Assembly: GCA_020152595.1 (NCBI GenBank)
Contig: JAIGNY010004486.1
Coordinates: forward strand, 1,920,001 to 1,984,000
From: Chiridota heheva
Lineage: Eukaryota; Echinodermata; Holothuroidea; Apodida; Chiridotidae
Reading direction: 5' to 3'
Length of the DNA: 64,000 bases
Shown here: in pieces, positions 51,093-62,700 of the stretch
Layout of the letters: every line of letters starts with the position of its first letter
Numbering within the stretch: position 1 is the stretch's first letter
Program-made: the position numbers and the translations under genes
The notes under the pieces: generated by a model
The model's input: only the letters and a program-made list of their open reading frames with translations
The model's database searches: none
Told to the model about the DNA's origin: nothing

Positions 51093-51375
51093 CAGTCCGG
51101 GTGCAACCCTAAAGATAGGGTACTTTGAAATACCTTAAAGATAAGGTATTTTTTATGTATTTTGTCATCGCATCAGCCTACACATTTGACTAGCCCACAC
51201 TAAACGGATAAGGTTTTTTGTTTTCCGCTCTGGATTGTCCAAAATTTCACTGGACATCCTGAAATTTTTGAGATGATAGTAAATAGATATTCAAAATTGT
51301 TCACGGCAGCCTTTTGAAATTCGTTGTCGTCTTTTTGAGAAAATCAACAAAGCAGATTATGAGCAATCAGAAAAT
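51093..51375. mobile_element. Foldback element, half copy of the 17802-18288 family
   Basis: Starts CAGTCCGGGTGCAACCC and keeps GTCATCGCATCAGCCTACAC, TTTGACTAGCCCACACTAAA, CCGCTCTGGATTGTCCAAAA and the central segment to about GATTATGAGCAATC. The second arm is missing. Confidence 0.85.
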
Positions 51376-51404
51376 AAGTTCAAGATAGTTCTCCATTTAA
51401 TTTT

Positions 51405-52475
51405 GACAAAATAGTTACTACATGACTAGATTTGTGAAGCCAAACTTCTGTTTTGTGTGGCGTCGGAGGCTACGCTTTAGCTTGTATAAATCATTTTATA
51501 TTCGGATCTTATGATGTAAACCATGTAGTTACTGGGTAACAATTAGCATTGTTGATCAATATCGATGGCTCTCAATTGGATGTCAAACGGTAATCAACTC
51601 TTAGATAATCCTTGGTTCTATATAATTCCTAAAAGGAAGGAATGTTTAGTGATCATTAAAATAAAGGTTTCACCCAGAATGCTATATCCGCAACGATACC
51701 ACTTTCTATATTCCTAACGGTGTCACATGATTTATCTCTGTCAAGCCACTTGTGATGCAACCATCATTAGTAGATCTATGATTGTTAGCAGGTACACGCT
51801 TCCCGTATACTTTTATCGTGAAGACAAATTTCAAACGGCCATAATAAACTTTAATCGTATTGAAATAATAGAAATGTAAATAAATTCAAAAATTATACAC
51901 AATTCTACAAAAGTCATGGAGTTAAGAAACTAGGAATAAATGACTAAGATAAATCAAATCTCTGATCTTGTCATAGAAATTTCTACACTTAATTCCTTAT
52001 CAACCTAATCATTTTACAAGTGGGTAGATATTACTTTGTAATTACAGTACTTTATTAGAATTAGCATTTTGATCATATTTAATGGTTCTCATATGGAGAA
52101 CAAAAAGTGGTATAAGCTCAGATCTCATATAGACCTTCAAGAATCGCTCAAAAATCTCTTCAAGCTAGTATAAAAGCTGCAAAAATGCCATGGCTTTAAA
52201 AAAGATTTACATCTCGATTTCGACAAAAAATTACTACATGGTTAGATCCGTGAATCCTAATCTCTGTTTGGTGTGGCGTCGGATTTCTACTCTTTAACAT
52301 GTATAAATCATTTTATATAGTCGGATCTTAAAACATATATTGTTGAATTAGCATTGCTGATCAACAATACTGGCTCGAAATTTGAGAACAAACTTGAGTA
52401 ATGAGCTCTTATATACATACTGGTTTAATAGAATCCCTAATAGTAAGTTATATTTCGTGATCCTAAAACCAAGGT
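51405..52475. repeat. Direct repeat pair, about 265 bp each, 800 bp apart
   Basis: 51405-51665 and 52210-52475 share ACTACATGRYTAGAT, TGTGGCGTCGGA, GTATAAATCATTTTATAT and GTTGATCAAYA-like blocks in order, at moderate divergence. No coding sequence between. Not LTR-like: no TG...CA ends seen. Confidence 0.65.
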
Positions 52476-52811
52476 TTCTTCCGGACTGACCATTCAAGGT
52501 AAGAAGATAGACACATTCAAAAGGGATCTTTTTATTTCATATATCTGACGTACGTAAACTGATAACAATTACAATGAGTCTTTCAAGTGATTTCGCAATC
52601 AGGCCTTACTAACTTGGGGATTTGTGAACATTATTTAGCAATACCTGCGTGATAGTAACGAAGTGGTTTTACTTTCGCGAAATTGAACATGAACAAAGCA
52701 AACTTTGTTACAAGCCTTCAATGAAACGACTGATAAGCGTCTATGACTAAAACTTCACAATATAAATGGCGGCTTGTATATATTACTGTAAGCTCAGTTA
52801 GCATGCGTGAT

Positions 52812-52862
52812 TTCCCAATCGGGGGACTTATTGAGTCCCCCCGATTGGGTACGAACCGAACT
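52812..52862. repeat. Hairpin-bearing dispersed repeat, copy 3
   Basis: CCCAATCGGGGGACT, a short loop, then AGTCCCCCCGATTGGG form a near-perfect 15-bp stem. The following TACGAACCG matches the reverse strand at 23655. Confidence 0.75.
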
Positions 52863-53490
52863 GACTATACGGCTTTTTATGTTCGCAAAATATGCACTTG
52901 CGATACGTTATCATGGCACCTTGCAGCCTCGAAAACAATCTCCACCACCACTCCCAAGTAGCACCATTGCTACTTTTCGAAAGAGATATGCAAAATCCGA
53001 AAAAAAGTAATACAGTTATATACAAATTATAGGAATTAGAGCGATATTATTTAGCAAAAAGCAGTTTGTTTATTTTGGTTTTTATTCTCATTTCCGAGCA
53101 AAAAAACTTCTATTCAAAGTCATGCAATGACGTTGGTAATGAGTACAATATCATTCCCTTCTTTGGTGAATCCACAAAATCACTTCCGTCGTTCAAATTG
53201 TTGACCTTCCGAATTTCTTTTACGAAGTGTAGTTTGAGCGTGTTGCTTACCAATCAACGCAATTCAACTTAAATGTTCCGGAAAGAATCATAGTGATTAC
53301 TTTTTCACGGGGGAAAGCATCTTCGTAACGACGAGTAAACAAACATTGGACCTCAATATTTGCAGTGCAATTACAATTACTCATTGTTAGGAACTCTGTT
53401 TACCGAACAGGCGGGAATTTATCAAGTACCATTGAATCACCTTAATATTGAGTTGACATTTCCCCGGAATGCTTAAAATGTGCAGTCAGA
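52863..53490. other. Upstream flank of MMP-B, no feature seen
   Basis: AT-rich. Short inverted repeat AGTAGCACCATTGCTACT at about 52960-52977. Cis-elements of MMP-B may lie here, but none can be assigned. Confidence 0.4.
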
Positions 53491-53493
53491 CTT

Positions 53494-53500
53494 TATAAAG
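53494..53500 (+). promoter_or_regulatory. TATA-like box of MMP-B
   Basis: TATAAAG, 114 nt upstream of the ATG at 53608. Transcription would begin near 53525, leaving a 5' UTR of about 80 nt. Confidence 0.5.
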
Positions 53501-53607
53501 CTACGCGCAACGGATTTAACAATTCAATTGCTAAAATTTCAAATAAAGTATACCACATCAGGATAAAGATTTGCTACATAGACTGATAAAGATATTACAC
53601 AGAATAA

Positions 53608-53769
53608 ATGGATTACAGACAGGCTGTTTTGTTGCTCCTTGTGTTTTTCTGTCTAGGAGTTGTACGTTTTGGAAACTCTTACAAGTATGGCACTCATGGA
53701 TATTGGTGGAATAATAAGCATAGTCAGAGAACCTCTGTATGGCACATGAGGATCAAGTCAAGAGGATTT
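53608..53769 (+). CDS. MMP-B exon 1: signal peptide and linker
   Basis: 54 residues: the signal peptide, then YKYGTHGYWWNNKHSQR and a basic tail. Donor GTGAGT, phase 0. This start precedes the signal peptide in frame and follows a TATA-like box. Confidence 0.88.
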
Positions 53770-56700
53770 GTGAGTACCATTTATTAGTACCCTTTGTAAG
53801 AGTAGATCCATGAGAAGCACATTGTATACCAGGGCACTCCTAAATGTCGTCACCAAAATGAAAGCAAAAAATCCCTCCGGATAATTTAGGAGTTTACCCC
53901 AAATTCACTAGCTTTAATTTACTTTCTGTGACCAATAAATGTTTTTGTTCACTAAGTTGAATGATCCTCCTGGGCACTTCCTTTCCTCAGACTGGATCCG
54001 CACCAAATCTTGTTTTTACAGTAATAGTAATGGAGTACCGTGGACGTAAATGTACGTGTAAGTCTTACCATTTATGTGAAACTTTATTTTCTATAATCTT
54101 TACATCATCATGATCTTAGAATTAAAATCATTAATTAGCAGATTGGTATAAGGTTTGACGGAATTTATATGAACGTACACTTTTTTTTTATCTTTGAAAC
54201 GTTGGAAAATATTGATCATACACTGCCGAACTGCCAAAAGCGATTATTTACGTGAAACTAGTTTTGCTGTTCTCTTTGGTATAAGGAATAGATTCGTTTA
54301 TTTGATTTATTCTTTGCCGAAACTAACATTCGTTTCACTAAGGTAAATGGCTGGATAGTGGCTGAGCTAGTTTCCCTGATTACATTTTGTAATGAATGGT
54401 ATTCAATTACTCGTTATTTAAAAAAAAAGTTCAGGATAACTGTTAGCTAGGAAAATGTTAATCTTTTTAAATATCACTTTTATGCAAATATGAATATTTG
54501 ACATGAGATGTTCATTTTTACCCTCAAAATGTTTAACAAATAAGATATGGGACAACAGGTATGAGGTCATAACTTTTCAGTTGTTGTTTTCTAGATTATT
54601 TGCAATCATTCTTACACATGGTCAGATGGTGAAGAGCATTTGGCGTTGTTGGTATGCTTAATTAATTCCCATGAGCCACTAACAATTCTGAGGGCAATCC
54701 TTCACCACTGCAAGTAGAGAGAATCAGTTTTAATGCTCGCTGTGAAAGAGATTAAGTAACTGCTGGAACAGTTGGCGGGATTTCAGCAGATTTCACTAAA
54801 AAGGACAGAAAATTCCATAAATTGATCCTAGTAGATTAAAATAGCGATGACCAAAGGAAAATCGAATTATTACAGTCATTATAGAAAATTAATTAGCAGA
54901 CGTAGATATATAGAAATATGTAATATGAATACGCAGGGGTGATATTATCTGATTTATTTAAACAATATACAAATGTATATCAACGAAGCGTGGAGACATA
55001 GTTAAGAATTTGGGAACAACAAATATGAAAAGAAGATAACAACGATGAAGGACAATTTGGATATAAATTTGACACACATTTCCGAGCATGATTTTGCACA
55101 TTTCATGAATATTCCTGTGTTTTTATCTGTGCAGCAATACATTAAAAAGTACTTCGATGCCGGCTCGTTCATTCCACATGATAAGACCCAGAAATACCCG
55201 GCTACTCAAGTTCTCAGGAAGGGAATCATAAACTTACAGAGATGGGGTGGATTGGAGGAAACAGGTGAAATTGATGAGCCTACTGTACGCCTTATTACCC
55301 GTCCACGTTGTGGAGTACCTGATATGGTTGAGTACGATATGATGGATGGTTCATTAGCTGATAAACCTCTTCGAGTGAGAAGGAGCACTGCCAATAAATG
55401 GAACAAGAATGACTTAACGTACAAGTAAGTTATGATAGATTCAAAAGTTAACTTTAACGATCAAACATTTTATATTTTCTCTTTACAAAAAATAAAGAAT
55501 AATATATTAAACAAAAACACAAACATGCAGAACAGGACTGCGAAGAAATACTGAGATATCTTGCTCCGTTCAGGCCTACTGGCTGAGTTTTAAAACTGTG
55601 ACAAAATTGTATTAAAAAAACGACGGCAGCGGTGTAGAAAGTCAATTGTAGAAGAGTGACGTCACACCCTTACTTCCTCAACAATTGGCATTGTCTTGTA
55701 TTTAAATATTTTCCCCACAGTTATATCTGTCTTTTTTGTCCCATATCATTCGATGTATAAATTCCTGATCACTGATCTATCTTTTTAGGGAGCACTCGAC
55801 CAAAATGTGGGGGCGTATTATTCTGAAGTTTTAAAGTCTCTATATTGGGCAAATGTTGTAAATAGCTGTAAATAAATCGTTACGTTCCATAAGTCTGGAC
55901 ATTTTATCCTGGGAAAATATCTTTTTTTGTTTTTTTCCCAACGCTTCACCTACACGCATTATTCAATATAAATATAATGTTTCTCCAGGGTGGTATACTT
56001 AGAGAGAGTGTAGGTCTGGATTGACAATCCGTCAGTCAAGCAGGGTTTTAGCGAGTTTGATACCTCGTGTTCAGTGGTGGACTTATATACTTCGTCAAGT
56101 AAAGATGTAGTCGAGTTCAGCTTCAGTATTGAGTTGTGGAAAGTGCTGAGATTGTTAACATCAAGCGATGTAATTAGGTTCTTTGTAAATAGTTATAAAT
56201 AAAGTGATTGTGACGGAACAGTGTATGTTCTACTGAGCTCTAAAACCTTTTGGATATATTTTAATAAACATTTTCCCTTCACATGTGTCAAAGGCGCCGT
56301 GTTTTGTTTACCTTTTCTTTTACATCTACAGTCGGTCATACGTTTTGTGACATGCTACTGGAAACCTTCGATACGAATGTTTATTTCAACCGCAATTATT
56401 CTAATGAATAAGATTAAATAACGAAAAGTTTATAACAAAAAAATGCTGTTTTTTTTCCTTCAAAATTCCCATGGGTAAGTTCTACCGTGTTCATTCATAA
56501 TTACAATCATCAATCATTACAATCATCATTACAATTATCAAAGAAATTTAAACAGCTGAACAGATACCAATCAACCAATATGTTACTTTTTTCTCTTTAC
56601 AGACTTAACAATTATCCAAATTTTGATCATTCTATTCTGACCTCAAGAAAAGTCGACGAAGCAATACAATCTGCCTTTAAGATTTGGAGTGACGTCACAC

Positions 56701-59700
56701 CACTGACGTAAGCATTCAAAACACTTTAGATATTTCCTGTTGATATCGGTTCAACTTATTAAGGACATATTTCTTCTTCACTGTCAACAATCAAACCCAG
56801 CAAGGTCACAGTCATTGCTTGTCAATTATCATACAAACAACTGTTGTTGACTGGATTAATTAGGCGTGATTAAGGCAATTTCATTTCGCCCAAAACCTCT
56901 TTTCCCCTGATATGTATTAATTTTTTATTCATGTTTTTATCTTTACAAATAAATCGTAACATAGGCCTACTCTTAACGTTCACCCTTTTTGTTTAGTTAC
57001 TTTGAAATATAACTCCATCTGTGAAATTGGTGGTCATTCGGTTTCCATTTAATTGTTTTAATAAGGGTGCTGAACCTATCACGCAAAGTTTTTAACAGAG
57101 GTTGACGAGTAAAAAACTCTTTGTAGCTTTCTAACGAATTATAATCATCAATTTCAATTTTAAGTGATAAAAGGCATCATATTAAAGACTTGAATACCAA
57201 AACAAAACCTTCCCTGTAAAAATTATTTTCTTTGCTTTTAGAGCTACAGTGACATAGGCTATTCCTTGTCTGCCATACCGTAACCTAGTCAGTTAAAGGT
57301 ATACAGATATCTACAAAAGTGTTCCCTTTTATTTACGATTTTAAGAGGAACAGTCAATATTTCTTTTAATCAACACTCACTTTTCGAATCATAGCTGCAA
57401 AATGTTTGAGGATTTTCGACGTATTTAAAATTTGTGATGTATAAACAGAAAGACACCGCTAATTTGTATTTTATTCTTTATATTGTTCCTTAATTTCCAT
57501 TTTTGAAGTTTATGAAAATGTCTTTCAGCCATACAAAGTGATTGGGGTACTACTAAGATCTCACAATTTTTTTTTGTAAGAATCAGTTACTCTCCTTTAA
57601 GTAATTGCCGCACATGATACGAATCAGTTACTCTCCTTTTAAGTAATTGCCGCACATGATAAGAATCAGTCACTCTCCTTTTAAGTTTTTGCCGCACATG
57701 ATAAGAATCAGTCACTCTCCTTTAAGCAATTGCCGCACATGATAAGAATCAGTTACTCTCCTTTAAGTAATTGCCGCACATGATAAGAATCAGTTACTCT
57801 CCTTTAGTGACTGCCGCACATGATAAGAATCAGTTACTCTCCTTTAAGTAATTGCCGCACATGATAGGAATCAGTTACTCTCCTTTAAGTAATTGCCGCA
57901 CATGATAAGAATCAGTTACTCTCCTTTAAGTATTTGCCGCACATGATAGGAATCAGTTACTCTCCTTTAAGTAATTGTCGCACATGATAAGAATCAGTTA
58001 CTCTCCTTTAAGTAATTGCCGCACATGATAAGAATCAGTTACTCTCCTTTAAGTAATTGCCGCACATGATAAGAATCAGTTACTCTCCTTGAAGTAATTG
58101 CCCCGCACATGATAAGAATCAGTTACTCTCCTTTAAGTAATTGCCGCACATGATAGGAATCAGTTACTCTCAGTTAAGTAATTGCCGCACATGATAGGAA
58201 TCAGTTACTCTCCTTTAAGTAATTGCCGCACATGATAGGAATCAGTTACTCTCCTTTAAGTAATTGCCGCACATGATAGGAATCAGTTACTCTCCTTTAA
58301 ATAATTGCCGCACATGATAGGAATCAGTTACTCTCCTTTAAGTAATTGCTGCACATGATTAAAAACAAAGATTTACTTAAGAAGATATTAAAGTCTCTCT
58401 ATTCATTCTTCACAAATTTGCACTTAAGCACCTGAAAGTGTTGTAAAATGGTCGATTAAAACTGATTTTGATTAAATGTTTTCCTATTTTCATGGTCTCT
58501 ACTTGATTTTAAAAACAATTTAGGTATATATTTGGATGTATCCATAGGTCTATAATTTTGATTTATTTGAATTTATTCTCCTTACGCACAGCTTTACAAG
58601 AGTGGATAACGCTATCGATGCAGACATTGTCCTCTTGTTTGCAAAAGGTCAACATTCCTCAAACTACTTAGACAGCCCCTTTGATGGTATGGGGGGAGCA
58701 TATGCTCACGCGTTCCCTCCAGACGCTGGTTTTGGGTCACTCGATGGGGACGTGCATTTCGATGACGATGAGCAGTTTACACACAAGGAGTATTTTGGTG
58801 AGTTTCTAACTCTCTACACTCTAAAAAAAGAATGGTCAAATTTTGACCAAAACATGGTCAAATCTGCACCGGACCAACTTAGGTCAAAATTGAACAACAA
58901 ATTTTACCACAATATAGTCAAAATCGTCCATAATTGTCATATTATGGCCAAATTTGACTATGTTTTAGTCGCTTCATTTTGACCAAAGTTGGTTCGGTGC
59001 AAAGTTGACCACATTGTGGTCAAATTTGACCATTATTTTTTTAGAGTAATGTGCAAAAAGTGCAAATATCAGTGTTCACACTTTAATACATACTTTTAGG
59101 AGCTTCCTGTTTGCCGATTGATCAGAGATGTTTACATCTATAAATCAAGACATAATTGAAACTGAGTAGTTGTGTCTTAATTTCACTATTATTATTAATA
59201 TTGAATCATCATTTCTATTTGCACACCTACGATGTTTTAGAAAATATGAATAATACCATTAAATTACCCTTATCATCATCTTGACTCCATTCCCTCTTCT
59301 AGCATTTCTTCTTCCCTCTTAGTGAAGGGGTTTGCAAACTTTATATAAAAGATAAATAAATAGATGTAATTTTAGATTAATGTTCTCCTCATCGTAGATT
59401 AAATCATTAATGTAAAAGTCACTTAACATTCGAACTTCAATATATTTCCTCTGTCGGGGTGTAAATAATTTTTATCAGTTAGGCATGTTCCAAAACTATA
59501 AAGAATAGCTCCTTAATAACATTTAAAACCATGATAGTTTAAAACTCTTGATAGATATATATATATATATATATATATTTTGTTTAAAAGTGACCATCGT
59601 CCAATGACCAATATTTATCTTTACCTTTGTAAAAATAAATTGATTCTAGACACAGTGATGTGTAGAAGTGTAAATTTAACATTTTTACGAAGGCGCCGCG

Positions 59701-62700
59701 CCGTTCATCTTCCACTTAACATATTCAAGTGTACAAAAAATTAACATTTATCTTCAGTTGTGTCATGGAGTCATTAAACGAAAGCTCCATGATGATATGT
59801 ATGACGACTGTTAAACAAAATACTGGCGTAAAAACATGCTGGTATTTGATTCCAATTTCAAAGATCTCACTAATGTTGAAAACTTATTTTGCATTGTTTA
59901 GTTGTAGTGTCGTAATTGCAGATCCAAAACATTTTTATGTATTTCCTCGAACTTTATTTAGATGGGGTATAACATCCACCTTACGAGAACATGCCACCCA
60001 TCTGCCCATGTACCTTACACTTTTATAAAAGAAAAACAAATTTTAACAGCAGCAATTATGACATCACACTTTACATCAAAAGGTCACTTTTCAACACACT
60101 GCAGTGAAATCTTTGAAGTACTATAACTCCTAAACTCCATAAGATATCAAGAGGGTTATTTTACCAATTTCTTTCTCAAATAGTCTTTTATCATAGAAAT
60201 TGAAATTAATGGAAATTTCCCTTTCACACCACCACTACTTCTGTGCAGTACGGTGTAAAGTGTCAAATGATGAATTTTCCCATTCAATACACCGTCAAAC
60301 GTTTGTCCCTAAAACTTGAGTTTTTCTTTCCTTTCAACAGGTACCAATCTTTTCGACACCGCTGCCCACGAGATTGGACACGCCCTAGGACTAAATCATA
60401 TCAACGTAGCAGGTACTCTCATGAATCCGTGGCCACGTGGATTCATTCCAGGATTCAAACTATCAACAGAAGACATTACTGCTATTCAAGCTCTCTATGG
60501 TACGCCCACATTGTACTGCACATTAAAACCTATGAGGATATATGTTATTTTTTGTATAAATTGTATTAATACGCTTTAAAGAACTAGATTACTAATATTA
60601 GTTAAACCGTTAAAACATGGAAACTTATAATTTTTGTCTTAAAAATGTATTAAAACTATACATTTTTATAGTTTCTTTAATTTTTCAGACTAAATTATTC
60701 CAAAAAAAATAAAGATTCGTAACATACTTTTTCATTTCCTGATCATATATGTTAATTTACTGTTTGTTAAACTGGTCACATTAGCTTGGTGGAGCGTGTG
60801 ACAATCAAAGAAGAACACAAATGTCCGTATACATTTTGGAAATCCAGAGAGGGAATGACTAAACCATACCTCTCAACTCATTTTCCAACTGTTCAAAAAT
60901 CAAATAAAAAATTTATCATATCTAAATGAAAATATAAGCTAATGAAGTCATTTTTTCATACCACTTAATTGGATTCTGTATTGCAATTGCTTCCTTTAAC
61001 CTTTCACCTTTATTTTGTGGGTTGATTTAAATGAATTTAAATAGTTTTACTTTCACTTCCAGGTTCAAACCCCAACCCCGAGCCACCCGTGACCACCGCA
61101 ACGGCACCAGTAATGACTACACCATACATAAATGCCGGTGCAGTTTTCTGCAACACCACTTTTGACGATGTGGCTTTCATACGAGGCGATTTGTATGTTT
61201 TTAAGGTAAGGAACAAATTCATTTCAAAGTTTTTACATCGATCTTTTACACAGACCTGGCAGCCTTGAATAATCCAGGAGAAACCGTAATGAAGTGGCTT
61301 GGAACAGCATGTACCCGTAAATCTGACATATACCAGCGACCCTTACAACAGATCTGGCTTTAAATAAAGTTATATCTGGGTAAATAAAGTTCGATCTGGC
61401 TTGATCAAGCCAGATATAACCTTGATTAAAGTCAATTTGATACACAAATAAAATTTGATCTGGCCAGATCAAGCCAGATCTGGATATTATAGCTGGCCAA
61501 GATCAAATTTGATCTGGCTCAGATCAAACTTGATCTGAAAACTCCAGATCAAGTTTGATCTGAGACAGATCAAGTTATATCTGCCCAAATCTTTATCTGG
61601 CCCAAATATAATTTCCACATCTGTTCCAGATCTGGAATTTATATCTGCGCCAGATCTGGAATTTTTGTAAGGGGACGTAACTTCTGTGGCAGTTTCTGAT
61701 TGGTATGTCAGTATATGTGCACTTATCTCTGCCAATCAGAAACATTGAATTGTTAAGCATATTGTTTTCCACATTAACATGAGAACTGGTCCTTAATCTG
61801 TCCATTACTTTTAAGAATTCTAGACCACAGGATTATTCAGGAACTAATACCAGTTTTTGTTTTCATTTGGAAGCTATTGAAAATGATATTAATTTTCACT
61901 CGGCATTTAGTAGATTTTATACCATAGCAAAGTATTCCATTCATTGACCAATTTCCAATGTGTTTAACATTTTCGACAACCATTGGACGTTCGTCTATAG
62001 TGTATGCTGGACGAAAAGTTCGTTGTGGGTAATGACGGATTCAACACCCCATAGTTCGTTGTGGGTAATGGAGGATTCAACACCCCATAGTTCGTTGTGG
62101 GTAATGGAGGATTCAACACCCCATAGATCGTTGTGGGTAATGGAGGATTCAACACCCCATAGTTCGTTGTGGGTAATGGAGGATTCAACACCCCATTGTT
62201 CGCTGTGGGTAATGGAGGATTCAACACCCCATTGTTCGCTGTGGGTAATGGAGGATTCAACACCCCATTATTTGAATATATGAATGATCCTCAAAATTAA
62301 GCCGAGTGAAGGAACTGCTGATGATTTACAATATGTTTGGGAAAATTTTCTCAAAAGAAGATCAACAAATTAGAAAAAGGTCATCGATCAAAAATCTGAA
62401 CTTTTAGTCTATTATCTGGACCTGTACTTTTGACCCTGTGCTATACTCATCCTAGTCTGCTGATGGAGATTTTGTTAACTAAAGGGCAACATTTAAAGCC
62501 TAGTTTTAACTTTGAATTTCTAAACTAGTAAATAGTTGAGTTGACTATGAACATATTTAAGGGTATTTACATGGAGTGAAACTCTGAGACACTGGTGGTT
62601 TTTGGTAAGGAATTTGTTAGCGCTTGTGGGTCGATTCGTATAACCAGTTTGTGACTCACTATTTCACCGATTAAACGTAATAAAACGAGATAATTAATGT

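Noticed and set aside
55045..55134. Met at 55045 as the start of the MMP-B propeptide
   Set aside because: The segment lacks similarity to gene A and precedes a good acceptor; the signal peptide exon at 53608 joins in frame.
57577..58359. CRISPR-like regular array
   Set aside because: The units are contiguous 41-bp copies without unique spacers; a minisatellite in an animal intron.
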